A stretch of DNA of 64,000 bases from positions 1 through 64,000 of the forward strand of contig JADGDY010000006.1 in the NCBI GenBank assembly GCA_016744655.1, written 5' to 3'. Below the pieces are notes generated by a model. The model was given only the letters and a program-made list of their open reading frames with translations. It was not told the DNA's origin and ran no database searches. The stretch is from Bacteroidales bacterium. GTDB taxonomy: Bacteria > Bacteroidota > Bacteroidia > Bacteroidales > UBA12170. Numbering within the stretch: the first letter of the stretch is position 1; each line of letters opens with the position of its first letter. Positions 54,001-62,292 of this stretch are shown here, piece after piece. The translations under genes were made by a program, and so were the position numbers.

Positions 54001-56600
54001 CCACTGATAAAGAGAAATACCAAATTGGAGATGATATCAAAGTAAATATGCCAACTGCAAAAGGAGGTCGTATACTAGTGAGTGTAGAAACTGGAGCTAG
54101 AATAATCAAAAGTTTCTGGGTGAATCTTTCCGAAGGTGAAAAACATTTTGAGTTGAAAGCTAAAGAAGAAATGAGCCCTAATGTTTATCTACATCTGACT
54201 TTACTACAGCCACACAATCAAATGAAAAACGATTTACCTATTCGTATGTTTGGTGTACAATCTATTTCAGTGGAAAATGCAGATTCACATCTCCATCCAA
54301 AACTCAGCATGCCAAAAACGCTAGAGCCTGAAACTAAGTTTAAGGTAAAAGTGGAGGAGGCTAATGGACGAAAAATGTCCTATACATTAGCTGTAGTTGA
54401 AGATGGTTTATTAGATTTAACCAATTTCAAAACCCCATCTCCTTGGTATCATTTTAATGCCAAAGAAGCCTTAAGTGTTCGTACTTGGGATATGTATTCC
54501 TATGTGATGGGTGCCTTCACGGGAAAAATGGCAGGTCTTTTAGCCATCGGTGGTGATGAAGCTGCTAAAGAGGATGGTGGTGCCAAAGCCAATCGTTTTA
54601 AACCAGTTGTGAAATTCCTCGGACCTTTTGAATTAGCTGCTAAAGGAAAGAATGAACATGAAATACTCATGCCTAATTACGTTGGTTCTGTAAGAACTAT
54701 GGTAATAGCCAAAGATGGAACAGCTTATGGCTCTGTAGATGAAACTTGCCCTGTAAAAAAGCCTTTAATGGTGTTGGCCACATTGCCAAGAGTGGTTGGC
54801 CCAAATGAAACTGTCACCCTTCCAGTGACTGTTTTTGCCATGGAAGACCATATTAAAAATGTGAAAATAAGGGTGGAGGCCAATAAAATGTTTGAGGTAT
54901 TGGAATCCAATCAACAAAGTATAACTTTTGAAAGACAAGGAGACCAAGTCGCGAATTTCCAATTGAAGGTGGCTGATGGTATAGGATTAGGCAAAGTAAA
55001 AATAGAAGTTAGTAGTGGGAGCGAAAAAGCATTTTATGATGTGGAACTTGATGTTAGAGCTCCTAATCCTAGAATAACAGATGTGGAATCAGCAGTGCTA
55101 GAGGCTGGTCAAACTTGGACCTCTAATTATTCACCTGTTGGAATAGAAGGAACCAATACAGGTATGCTTGAAGTTTCTAGTATTCCTCCTCTAAACCTTG
55201 AAAAAAGATTGAATTATCTCATTCGTTATCCCCATGGTTGCATTGAGCAAACTACTTCGGCAGTATTTGCACAGTTATATTTAGATCATTTTATAGAGCT
55301 TTCTCCTCAACAAACGTTAAAAACAGAAAGAAATATAAAAGCAGCAATCAATAAACTCCGTTCCTTCCAAACCTATTTGGGTGGTTTTAGTTATTGGCCA
55401 GGAGGCGAACGTAATAACCCCTGGGGAACTAATTATGCTGGACATTTTATTCTTGAAGCTAAGAATAAAGGTTACGACCTTCCTCCAGGTTTATTACATA
55501 ATTGGATTAATTTCCAAAAGCAAGAAGCTAATAGTTGGACGAGCGAAGGAAGTGCATTTTATCAATCAGAAAGCCAATTGACACAGGCTTACAGACTCTA
55601 CACTTTAGCATTGGCAGATGCTCCAGTTTTAGGAGCAATGAACAGATTGAAAAACAGAACGGATTTAACAGTAGTTACCCAATATTATTTGGCATCGGCT
55701 TATTATTTAATAGGGAAAAAATCGATTGCAGAGAGCATGATAAAAGATGCAGGAATAAATGTTGCAACTAATTACAGATATTCAAATACCTATGGTAGTG
55801 AAGACAGAAATAAAGCCATTATTCTAGAAGCTTTAGCTCTTCTTGGTGAAAAAGGTAAAGCAAAAATCCTCTTTGATGAACTAAGTGGTAGCCTAGCTTC
55901 CGAATCTTGGATGAGCACTCAAACTACGGCTTATTCTTTATTAGCGATTTCAAAATTTATAGGTAATTCTGATATAGGTAAACAAGAATTATCATTTCAA
56001 TTAAACTCTGATCAGAAAGCTATTGAAAAAGTAAAAAGCACTACAAGTATCAAGCAAATTGCCTTGGATTTTGAGGGCACAAAACAGAGGAGCCTATCTG
56101 TCGAAAACACCACAAATAATACAATATTTATTAGATTGCAATTGGAAGGTATTCCTGCAATTGGTGATTCTACAAATGCACAAAGTGATTTAAAAATGAC
56201 TGTGGTGTATCGCGATTTAGATGGAAATAATATCGATCCGAAGAATATAAAACAGGGAAGTGATTTTATGGCCCAAGTGGAAGTTCAACACCCAGGTGTA
56301 AGACAAAAATATAAGGATATGGCATTGACTCAGATTTTTCCTTCAGGTTGGGAAATCAGGAATATGAGAATGGACGAAGGCTTCTCGGAGTCTTCTGAAA
56401 GTCCATTTACCTATCAAGATATTCGCGATGATAGAGTTTTAACCTATTTTGATTTGGAAAGAGGTCAAAGAAAAACTTTTACTGTTTTATTGAACGCTTC
56501 GTATAAAGGAAAGTATTATTTGCCAACCACCTATTGCGAAGCCATGTACGATCACAATATCAATGTTCGAGTTGCTGGTGAGTGGGTTGAGGTAAATTAA
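51033..56600 (+). CDS. Bacterial alpha-2-macroglobulin family lipoprotein
   Basis: 1,855 residues from the ATG at 51033, which gives the lipoprotein signal ending LILFTNCKDEKS. MG-type beta domains fill the first two thirds (for example RGVWRPGDSLYMAFML and the bait-region area around 1150-1200). The thioester motif YPHGCIEQTTS is intact, with Cys1403 and Gln1406. The thioester domain helices and receptor-like C-terminal domain follow. It traps proteases that reach the envelope. The CKDEK start looks like a lipoprotein surface-export signal, implying exposure outside the cell. pbpC follows 195 bases on, the usual partner. Confidence 0.94.
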   Translation: MNRFSANKLGFILALFVFLILFTNCKDEKSPKKTDPAYTSYITAFTGDVVSNQSNIKVRLSQNHSGAITGEAIVEPVFQFSPKIAGQAFWLDAQTIEFRPEENLPSGKLYTVEFMLGKLLQVPKDLDKFEFQFQVMKQSMDINFEAINTYDKNQLKWQALEGMALTYDFGKTEALESGISAYQNGKKLNIKWKHQDGGKMHYFTIDSVERKAKAEEVVLHWSGKELGINEEGEKKFKVPSLNDFSILDVKVIQMTEPSILVQFSDPINEKQDLTGLVHFSPELSIKTLVEGNQIKIFPNEKVTGSYKLKVNGSIQNKEAYQLGETYEKIVSFKSLKPAVELIGEGNILPSSNGLVFPFKAVGLSAVNIKIIKVFEDNIMQFLQNNQVSGTNELKRVGRLVYKGELTLKSEEAIDYGQWNNFAIDLSSYIEVDPGAIYRIVLSFDKNQSLYVCDDNGEETSLQADVVNDNSEDWDNSSGYYYYYDSGNNSYYGANYNYYERDDPCKISYYLNGNRVVGRNILASDLGIIAKGGHGNHLLIAVTDLRNTLPMAEVDVEIYNFQQQLIETQKTDINGFVQIDLHKKPYLLIAKYEKQRGYLRLDDGSALSLSMFDIGGQRNEKGIKGYMYGERGVWRPGDSLYMAFMLEDRDRTLPLNHPVVFELYTPRQQLFYRTVANSSVGGIYDFRTSTPQDTETGMWRAKVKVGGAIFTKNLRIEAIKPNRLKVKLDFGKELLSKGNPNVGEIEVKWLHGAIASDLQTDVEMKLYPDNNAFPKYKGYSFQDKSRSFYSETQMVFDGKVNENGIAEMQPNINVGENAPGMLKANFKIRAFEKGGDFSVNRRSISYSPYSSYVGVKIPEGKGWNGALYSDEDQVIPIVTIDENGNPIDRQGLKIEIYNVYWRWWWESSSDNDLAHYVSNRHEYLLQTETIDTKDGKAQFKMNLGGHYYGRKYMRVVDPVSGHSTGKEFYVTYNGWNDSGENPGGAEMLTFSTDKEKYQIGDDIKVNMPTAKGGRILVSVETGARIIKSFWVNLSEGEKHFELKAKEEMSPNVYLHLTLLQPHNQMKNDLPIRMFGVQSISVENADSHLHPKLSMPKTLEPETKFKVKVEEANGRKMSYTLAVVEDGLLDLTNFKTPSPWYHFNAKEALSVRTWDMYSYVMGAFTGKMAGLLAIGGDEAAKEDGGAKANRFKPVVKFLGPFELAAKGKNEHEILMPNYVGSVRTMVIAKDGTAYGSVDETCPVKKPLMVLATLPRVVGPNETVTLPVTVFAMEDHIKNVKIRVEANKMFEVLESNQQSITFERQGDQVANFQLKVADGIGLGKVKIEVSSGSEKAFYDVELDVRAPNPRITDVESAVLEAGQTWTSNYSPVGIEGTNTGMLEVSSIPPLNLEKRLNYLIRYPHGCIEQTTSAVFAQLYLDHFIELSPQQTLKTERNIKAAINKLRSFQTYLGGFSYWPGGERNNPWGTNYAGHFILEAKNKGYDLPPGLLHNWINFQKQEANSWTSEGSAFYQSESQLTQAYRLYTLALADAPVLGAMNRLKNRTDLTVVTQYYLASAYYLIGKKSIAESMIKDAGINVATNYRYSNTYGSEDRNKAIILEALALLGEKGKAKILFDELSGSLASESWMSTQTTAYSLLAISKFIGNSDIGKQELSFQLNSDQKAIEKVKSTTSIKQIALDFEGTKQRSLSVENTTNNTIFIRLQLEGIPAIGDSTNAQSDLKMTVVYRDLDGNNIDPKNIKQGSDFMAQVEVQHPGVRQKYKDMALTQIFPSGWEIRNMRMDEGFSESSESPFTYQDIRDDRVLTYFDLERGQRKTFTVLLNASYKGKYYLPTTYCEAMYDHNINVRVAGEWVEVN

Positions 56601-56683
56601 TAATTGGTTTTTGTGTTTACTTTGAGTGCCTCATTGCAATAACAGAAATGATAAAAATAAATTAAGGTATCCAATTAAACTTG

Positions 56684-56728
56684 ATTTTTTTTTCGCTCCC
56701 TTTAGGGTCAGGGCAAGCAAAAAAAAAT
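56684..56728. repeat. Copy of the CTCCCTTTAGGG-type intergenic repeat
   Basis: T-tract, GCTCCCTTTAGGGTCAGGGC, then an A-tract. The core folds into a small hairpin. Related strings occur at 26148-26178, 59266-59297 and 59349-59390. Confidence 0.5.
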
Positions 56729-56795
56729 GATAAATGGGTCTTATAATTAATTTGGTTTAGTTATTTACCTCTAAAAGTAAATTTGAACAATTTTA

Positions 56796-59114
56796 ATGCG
56801 AAAGCAGATTAAAAAATACAAGTATCATATACTCGGAGGCATAAGTTTAATCTTTGTGCTCTGGTTTTATTTATTAATACCAATGCCTTTGTTTCATGAG
56901 CCATATAGTACCGTTTTAAATGCTAGAGATGGCCGTTTGTTATCAGCTAGAATTGCTGATGATGGTCAATGGCGTTTTCCTATGTCTGATAGCTTACCCG
57001 ATAAATTTATTCAATGTATTACCTATTTTGAGGATGAATATTTTTATAAGCATCCTGGGGTGAATCCTTTTTCTTTATTTAGAGCATTTAGGCAGAATAT
57101 TGAGGCCGGTAGTATTGTGAGTGGTGGGAGCACCTTGAGTATGCAGACCATTCGCTTGGCTCGGAAAGCAAAGAATAGAAGTCTGTGGCAAAAGACCATC
57201 GAAATGCTTTGGGCTTTTAGAATGGAGTTGGCTTTTAGCAAAACAGAAATACTACAAATGTATGCGGCTCACGCTCCTTTTGGAGGCAATGTGGTGGGAT
57301 TAGAAACAGCAGCATGGCGTTATTATGGTCGAAGCACTTATTTGCTTTCTTGGGGCGAAATGGCAACGCTTGCGGTCTTACCCAATGCGCCTTCTTTAAT
57401 GTATCCAGGTAAAAATCAAGAGAAGTTATTCCTCAAAAGGAACCGATTATTAGATAAGCTTCAGCGCAATGGAATCATTGATCCAGAGACTTGTGATTTG
57501 GCAAAATCTGAAGCCATTGTTTCCAAAGCCAAATCAGTGAAATCTCAAGCGCCGCATTTGTTGGATAGATTGATGTCAGAAGGAAAGAAAGGGGAGCGCA
57601 TCCATTCCAGTATCGATAAAGAACTCCAGTATAAGCTGAGTCGAATTGTGGCAGATTATCATCAGCAATATAGCCAGAATGAAGTTCACAATATGGCAGC
57701 TTTGGTATTGGATGTGAAGAAATCAGAAGTGTTGGCCTATGTCGGGAATACAAAGTGTGTACAAGAGTATTGTGGAAGAGATGTGGATATTATTCAAGCG
57801 CCCAGAAGCACCGGAAGTGTATTGAAACCTTTCCTATATGCTTTTATGTTGGAGGATGGTTTTTTACTTCCCAAATCTTTGGTGGAAGATATTCCAACAC
57901 AGATTTCTGGCTATGCCCCTCGGAACTTTGAAGAAACTTACGATGGTATGGTTCCCGCTGATGAAGCTTTGGCTCGTTCACTCAATATTCCTGCGGTACG
58001 AAATCTTCAACATTACGGATTAGATCGATTTTCTACTCGATTGAAAAAGCTGCAGCTGCATCACATCAATAAAACCTCCTCTCATTATGGCTTGTCTGTT
58101 ATTCTGGGTGGTGCCGAATCTAGCTTATGGGATTTGTCCAACGCCTATATGAGGATGGCCCAGCGATTAAATGATAATGGTTCTGATTTCCCTGCTCATT
58201 TTGATTTGAAAGAAGCGCAAAAAAAAATAGAAGAGGATGACGCTTTTAATGTGGGTGCATTGTGGTGGACAGCAGAAGCCCTAAGTCAGGTAAAGCGGCC
58301 ATGGCAAGAAAGTGGATGGCAAGAATTTCAATCAGCAAAAAATATAGCATGGAAAACTGGAACGAGTTTCGGGCATAGAGATGCTTGGGCCATTGGTTTC
58401 ACTCCAGACTACGTGGTTGCAGTTTGGGTAGGGAATGCCGACGGAGAAGGAAGACCGGGTTTAACAGGTTTAAGTATGGCAGCTCCAGTGATGTTTAAGG
58501 TATTTAATGATCTCCCAAAAGGAGAGTGGTTTGAGAAACCCGAGTGGGATTTGATTTCTCAGTCTGTATGCAAGAAAAGTGGTTTTTTGGCTGGTGAGCA
58601 ATGCGCAGAAATAGAGGAGGTCCTTTTACCAAAGAAATCAGCAAATACTAAAATCTGTCCATATCATCAAATGATTCATTTAGATAAGAGCGAGCGATTT
58701 AGAGTGACGAGTTCTTGCTATTCTGTAAGTGAAATGAAGACTAAGTCTTGGTTTGTACTTCCTCCAATTCCAGAATGGTATTATAAAAAGAACAATCCTT
58801 TCTATAAGGCCTTACCTGCCTATAAAACAGGATGTCTTCAGTCCTCAAAAAATGAAATGGATATCATCTATCCTAAGGATTATACTAAAATTCTAATCCC
58901 ACGAGAGCTAGATGGAAGCAAAGGAAGGGTGGTTTTTGAAGTGGTTCATCGACAAAGCAATCAGATCATTTATTGGCATTTAGATTACGAATATTTAGGC
59001 CAAACCCAAGGTCAACACCGCATAGAATTAAATACCGAAATTGGAAAACATCAAATGACTCTTATGGATGAGAGTGGGGAGGTTTTGGAGTGGTGGTTTG
59101 AGGTGGTGGACTAG
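56796..59114 (+). CDS. pbpC: Penicillin-binding protein 1C
   Basis: Bifunctional peptidoglycan synthase of 772 residues. One N-terminal helix (ILGGISLIFVLWFYLLIPM) is followed by the GT51 transglycosylase domain (CITYFEDEYFYKHPGVNPF near residue 70, GGSTLSMQTIRL near 110). The transpeptidase domain has the nucleophile in STGSVLKPF (Ser near 341), ARSLNIPAV near 390 and KTGTSFGHRD near 527. The BiPBP C-terminal domain ends it. All catalytic residues are present. Linkage to alpha-2-macroglobulin is a widely conserved pair, suggesting repair of the cell wall after envelope breach. Confidence 0.96.
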   Translation: MRKQIKKYKYHILGGISLIFVLWFYLLIPMPLFHEPYSTVLNARDGRLLSARIADDGQWRFPMSDSLPDKFIQCITYFEDEYFYKHPGVNPFSLFRAFRQNIEAGSIVSGGSTLSMQTIRLARKAKNRSLWQKTIEMLWAFRMELAFSKTEILQMYAAHAPFGGNVVGLETAAWRYYGRSTYLLSWGEMATLAVLPNAPSLMYPGKNQEKLFLKRNRLLDKLQRNGIIDPETCDLAKSEAIVSKAKSVKSQAPHLLDRLMSEGKKGERIHSSIDKELQYKLSRIVADYHQQYSQNEVHNMAALVLDVKKSEVLAYVGNTKCVQEYCGRDVDIIQAPRSTGSVLKPFLYAFMLEDGFLLPKSLVEDIPTQISGYAPRNFEETYDGMVPADEALARSLNIPAVRNLQHYGLDRFSTRLKKLQLHHINKTSSHYGLSVILGGAESSLWDLSNAYMRMAQRLNDNGSDFPAHFDLKEAQKKIEEDDAFNVGALWWTAEALSQVKRPWQESGWQEFQSAKNIAWKTGTSFGHRDAWAIGFTPDYVVAVWVGNADGEGRPGLTGLSMAAPVMFKVFNDLPKGEWFEKPEWDLISQSVCKKSGFLAGEQCAEIEEVLLPKKSANTKICPYHQMIHLDKSERFRVTSSCYSVSEMKTKSWFVLPPIPEWYYKKNNPFYKALPAYKTGCLQSSKNEMDIIYPKDYTKILIPRELDGSKGRVVFEVVHRQSNQIIYWHLDYEYLGQTQGQHRIELNTEIGKHQMTLMDESGEVLEWWFEVVD

Positions 59115-59118
59115 GGTG

Positions 59119-59160
59119 TTTTCTTTGTGTAGCTTTGAGTCTTAGTGTCTTAGTGGCATA
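59119..59160 (+). repeat. Copy of the CTTTGTG/CTTAGTGGC intergenic repeat
   Basis: TTTCTTTGTGT, then CTTTGAGTCTTAGTGTCTTAGTGGC, beginning 5 bases after the pbpC stop. Closest relative in the window is 26050-26098 (inverted). Confidence 0.6.
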
Positions 59161-59265
59161 TTAATTTTAATCATTCGATTTAGATCAATATTCAAAGTAA
59201 GTTGAGTGTTACTAATCAGCCAAGTGTCAATTTACTGTAGTTGCCCATAATAAATGTTTTTTTTG

Positions 59266-59390
59266 TTTTGCCCCTTCCCCGTGGGGAGCCAAAAAAATCA
59301 AATTAGAATAGAATATTAAATTTTTCAATCTAATCATTTTGCTGAATCTTTTTCCTGACTCCCCTTGGGGTTGGGGAAATCAGGGAAAAT
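59266..59390. repeat. Two inverted copies of the CCCC/GGGG repeat around an AT-rich centre
   Basis: Arm 1 (59271-59288, CCCCTTCCCCGTGGGGAG) and arm 2 (59359-59376, CTCCCCTTGGGGTTGGGG) are complementary at 14 of 18 positions. Each also forms a small hairpin by itself. The 70 bases between are A/T-rich and non-coding. Confidence 0.55.
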
Positions 59391-59437
59391 TAAACTATAG
59401 TATTTCTTACTGATTAGTAACAGTCAAGTTTCATTCG

Positions 59438-59475
59438 TCAAAAAAAGGCAAAGCTCCAAATAGGAGCCTCGCCTT
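59438..59475 (-). terminator. Intrinsic terminator of the DUF5692 operon (minus strand)
   Basis: Read on the minus strand, a 13-pair stem (AAGGCGAGGCTCC with GGAGCTTTGCCTT, two G-U) closes on a 5-base loop and is followed by seven T. It lies 44 bases after the last DUF5692 stop. Confidence 0.92.
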
Positions 59476-59518
59476 ACCATTTCACAAAAAAACTCTAATC
59501 AAAAAAACTATTTATCTT

Positions 59519-60691
59519 CTATGTTAATTGTCTCTTAGGAGACCATTTATCTTTAAAAACCACATATGCTAATATGAGATTAGCCACGATGCTAATCACT
59601 CCTGATGCCAACATTAAGAAATCGGTTCTTGGTAATGGAACCAAGTGTGTTTCTACCGCTGTTGGGCTGATGAAATAATACATAAACCATGCGGCCAATG
59701 TAAAAGCTCTGGCTTGTAGCCAAGTTCCTTGTTTGATAAATAAGGATGGAATGGTACAAGAAAGAAGTACTAAGAACTGATTGGCTGCAGAACCTGGGAA
59801 ATTCAAGTAAACGAACACAAAATTCCAGATGTCATAAGCCACAATCCATAGCGTGGTCATGGCTGGCCAAACCATATCTTTTTCTTTACTGTCATCAATT
59901 TGTATGTCTTTCCAGCCTGTTAGTGTGATAATGGATAAAATACCTGCAATGGCATTTAAGATATTCGCTACAAATCCCATAGAGAAATCTTGACCTACAG
60001 CCTCAGCAATGTTAATGGCTAGAAAAGCTGCAGCAACAAACCTTGCTGATTTAGCAAATCCTAGCTTGGTATATCTCATAAATGAAAACCAGATAGCAGC
60101 AAAAACCACAGAATACAGTTTCACCCATTTAAACCAATAGCTCACTTCTGTATAGCCCAAATAGGCAATCAGAGGAATCACCAAAAATGGAATGATAATG
60201 TAGAAAGCAAATGTAGGTACTTTATATTTTCTAAATAGCTCATTGAGAAGGATGAGTAGTACAAGCATTCCCACCCAGTGCAAAGCTGTTTGCCAAGCAT
60301 TAAATTTATGGATATAAAACTGATGATGTTCTTTATTGTATTTGATTTTCTTAGTACTTAAGAGCTCAATACTCGCACCATCAAAGTCACGGATTTCGTC
60401 GCCCGTTTTACTCGTGATACTAATGAAGTCTCCATCCTGCTTCCACGATTTTACTTCCTTGAGATTGTTTCCACCATACTGCTTGGTAACTTCTATCAAG
60501 CCCTCCTCCATAAAATCTAATCGGAAGAATAAGCCTCCTTCTCCAGGGTCACCATCTAAAACACCTTGGTACATCCCAATTTGAACATCGACAGTTTCGC
60601 CATTGGTTTCACTTGCAGAAAGAACATTCCACTGAGCAAGTATGATTACTAAACCCAGTAGAATGCTTTTAATCTTGTTTGTTGCTCTCAT
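59519..60691 (-). CDS. DUF5692-like integral membrane protein with periplasmic N-terminal domain (paralogue B)
   Basis: 390 residues. A signal-like helix (LLGLVIILAQWNVLSA) precedes a soluble beta-rich part of about 110 residues (YQGVLDGDPGEGGLFFRLDF...), then about eight membrane helices. The membrane part aligns with the next gene upstream: YWFKWVKLYSVVFAAIW, AINIAEAVGQDFSMGFVANILNA and WIVAYDIWNFVFVYL correspond to WFRWAKTLSVLVP, LNIAEATLKDFEAGYLPNAIVG and FLYTTWNLAFVFG. Its start overlaps that gene's stop by one base (TAATG). The family has no known activity; a channel or transporter is plausible. Confidence 0.82.
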   Translation of the reverse strand: MRATNKIKSILLGLVIILAQWNVLSASETNGETVDVQIGMYQGVLDGDPGEGGLFFRLDFMEEGLIEVTKQYGGNNLKEVKSWKQDGDFISITSKTGDEIRDFDGASIELLSTKKIKYNKEHHQFYIHKFNAWQTALHWVGMLVLLILLNELFRKYKVPTFAFYIIIPFLVIPLIAYLGYTEVSYWFKWVKLYSVVFAAIWFSFMRYTKLGFAKSARFVAAAFLAINIAEAVGQDFSMGFVANILNAIAGILSIITLTGWKDIQIDDSKEKDMVWPAMTTLWIVAYDIWNFVFVYLNFPGSAANQFLVLLSCTIPSLFIKQGTWLQARAFTLAAWFMYYFISPTAVETHLVPLPRTDFLMLASGVISIVANLILAYVVFKDKWSPKRQLT

Positions 60692-61521
60692 TATGCGGCT
60701 AGTTTTAAATCTGCATCTCTACGGCGCTTTACTACATTTCTAATCCACACAATAGTGAAAGGAAGGGCGATGGCTAGGTTGATCCATCCCCAGTATGCTA
60801 AAGCTGTTGGATTGGCCCATGATGATGAATCCATGGTAGGAGTGAAGACATCATAAGTAGCTCTGATGAGAATATGGAGTGCTAGAGTATATACTCGCGC
60901 TGTTACATATAATTCAGGGCGCTTCTTGATAATAGGGTAGAGCTCAGCTGCAATAAGTATGCAGAAAGAACTGGCAAAGAATCCTGCATTTTCACCAAAT
61001 ACAAAAGCGAGGTTCCAGGTGGTATACAAGAAGTTCCATCCTGCTGTGGTATAGGCCAATAAGTCGCCGGGTTTGTCTTTGCTAAATACCCAAGCTTGTT
61101 TCTGCCCTTTAGCATAAACTAGAGGAATGCTGATACTCAGAACAACTCCAACTATGGCATTGGGAAGATATCCAGCTTCGAAATCTTTTAGAGTAGCTTC
61201 TGCAATATTGAGGAATAAAACCCCGTATACTGCCCAAAGTATCCAATCCTTTTTAAAGAATTTCCAGAACCCTTGTCGGTCTTCATAGTTGGCTATTCTT
61301 CCAAAGCCCACCAATAGTGCTGTTGGTACTAATACACTCAGTGTTTTAGCCCACCTGAACCAGCCATCTAAATTATGGCTCCAAAGTGGGAAGGTAAATA
61401 ATGCTGCAATCCAAAATACGAAAGCAAAACGATGGTTTTTTCTCATGCCCTCTACCATCAAGAGGAGGATGACTATATATATGGTCATCGATAAAGCATA
61501 TTGCCAAATAGGTATGTCCAT
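60691..61521 (-). CDS. DUF5692 family integral membrane protein (paralogue A)
   Basis: 276 residues with about eight helices and short loops, and a basic C-terminus (VVKRRRDADLKLAA) placing the tail in the cytoplasm. Conserved polar residues inside helices include the NIAEA and DF pair near 108 and WNFLYTTWN near 170. It lacks the soluble N-terminal part of its downstream paralogue. The pair is translationally coupled, implying that the two make one hetero-oligomeric membrane complex. A TetR gene lies 50 bases upstream on the same strand, with a palindrome in between. Confidence 0.84.
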   Translation of the reverse strand: MDIPIWQYALSMTIYIVILLLMVEGMRKNHRFAFVFWIAALFTFPLWSHNLDGWFRWAKTLSVLVPTALLVGFGRIANYEDRQGFWKFFKKDWILWAVYGVLFLNIAEATLKDFEAGYLPNAIVGVVLSISIPLVYAKGQKQAWVFSKDKPGDLLAYTTAGWNFLYTTWNLAFVFGENAGFFASSFCILIAAELYPIIKKRPELYVTARVYTLALHILIRATYDVFTPTMDSSSWANPTALAYWGWINLAIALPFTIVWIRNVVKRRRDADLKLAA

Positions 61522-61536
61522 GATATGTTGTTTTAA

Positions 61537-61558
61537 AATGAATAAAAGTTCATTATAT
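61537..61558. promoter_or_regulatory. TetR-type operator candidate before the DUF5692 pair
   Basis: AATGAA and TTCATT form an inverted repeat within a 22-base block that matches the site before tetR (62159-62180) at 18 of 22 positions, in the same plus-strand orientation. Confidence 0.65.
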
Positions 61559-61571
61559 ATGTAAAAAAAAT

Positions 61572-62147
61572 TTAATTCGTTATCATTTTCCAGCTCAATT
61601 CATAAGCTTGGTCTATTCTATTTTGGATCATCATGAAGCGATTCTCGATATGCTCGTCAGCCAATTCACGAATAAATCCAATCATGGCAGAGAATAGCAT
61701 TTCTGTTTCTATCTTTTTTGTAATCAAGCCTTCCTCTTTTCCTCTGTTGATGATGTTGTAAACAGGCTTTTTCATTTCTTCGGCCAGTTGTTTTTGTGCT
61801 ATAGTAATATAGGAAGAGTAATAATACTGTTCCATAAAAATACTTTCTTCATGAAAATTGATTCTGTGTTTTAGATAATTAACCCAAATGATTTTTAAGC
61901 ATTGTTTGAATTCCAAATCAGGATTATAGCCTTGAACAAATCGGGCTGATGCATCTTTTTCTATTTTATGATATAAAGCATTAATCAGTTCTTCTTTATT
62001 TTTAAAGTAAATATAAAGAGTTCCTGTAGCTAGAGAAGATTCTTTCGCTATCTTTGACATAGTGATTCCTGCTATCCCTTGACTTTTGATCAGCTTTAGG
62101 GTAGATTTGAAAATCAGGTCTATTTTTGAAAAATCTTTTACTCTCAT
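61572..62147 (-). CDS. TetR/AcrR family transcriptional regulator
   Basis: 191 residues. The N-terminal helix-turn-helix is clear: IFKSTLKLIKSQGIAGITMS, then KIAKESSLATGTLYIYFKNKEELINALY (residues 12-60). A variable ligand-binding C-terminal domain follows, with LISTDSDG-type motifs absent, so the inducer cannot be guessed. It lies immediately upstream of the DUF5692 pair on the same strand and has an operator-like palindrome on each side, which argues for autoregulation and control of the pair. Confidence 0.93.
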   Translation of the reverse strand: MRVKDFSKIDLIFKSTLKLIKSQGIAGITMSKIAKESSLATGTLYIYFKNKEELINALYHKIEKDASARFVQGYNPDLEFKQCLKIIWVNYLKHRINFHEESIFMEQYYYSSYITIAQKQLAEEMKKPVYNIINRGKEEGLITKKIETEMLFSAMIGFIRELADEHIENRFMMIQNRIDQAYELSWKMITN

Positions 62148-62151
62148 GCTG

Positions 62152-62159
62152 CAAATATA
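62152..62159 (-). promoter_or_regulatory. -7 promoter element of tetR
   Basis: Minus strand TATATTTG matches TAnnTTTG and ends only 4 bases before the ATG, so the mRNA would be nearly leaderless. The operator candidate 62159-62180 fills the spacer region just upstream. Confidence 0.6.
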
Positions 62160-62180
62160 ATAAATAAATATTCATTATAG
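62159..62180. promoter_or_regulatory. TetR-type operator candidate before tetR
   Basis: A 22-base block (AATAAATAAA, then TATTCATTATAG) matching the block at 61537-61558. It occupies the stretch between the -7 and -33 positions of the tetR promoter. Confidence 0.65.
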
Positions 62181-62292
62181 GATTTTATTGTTAATTTAAG
62201 AACAATCTATGTGTTTGGTAATCAAAATAAATTAGCTGAAAGTCAGGCCGAATAAGGCTTTTGATGCTAAAAAGATCCTAAAAAAAAATTAA

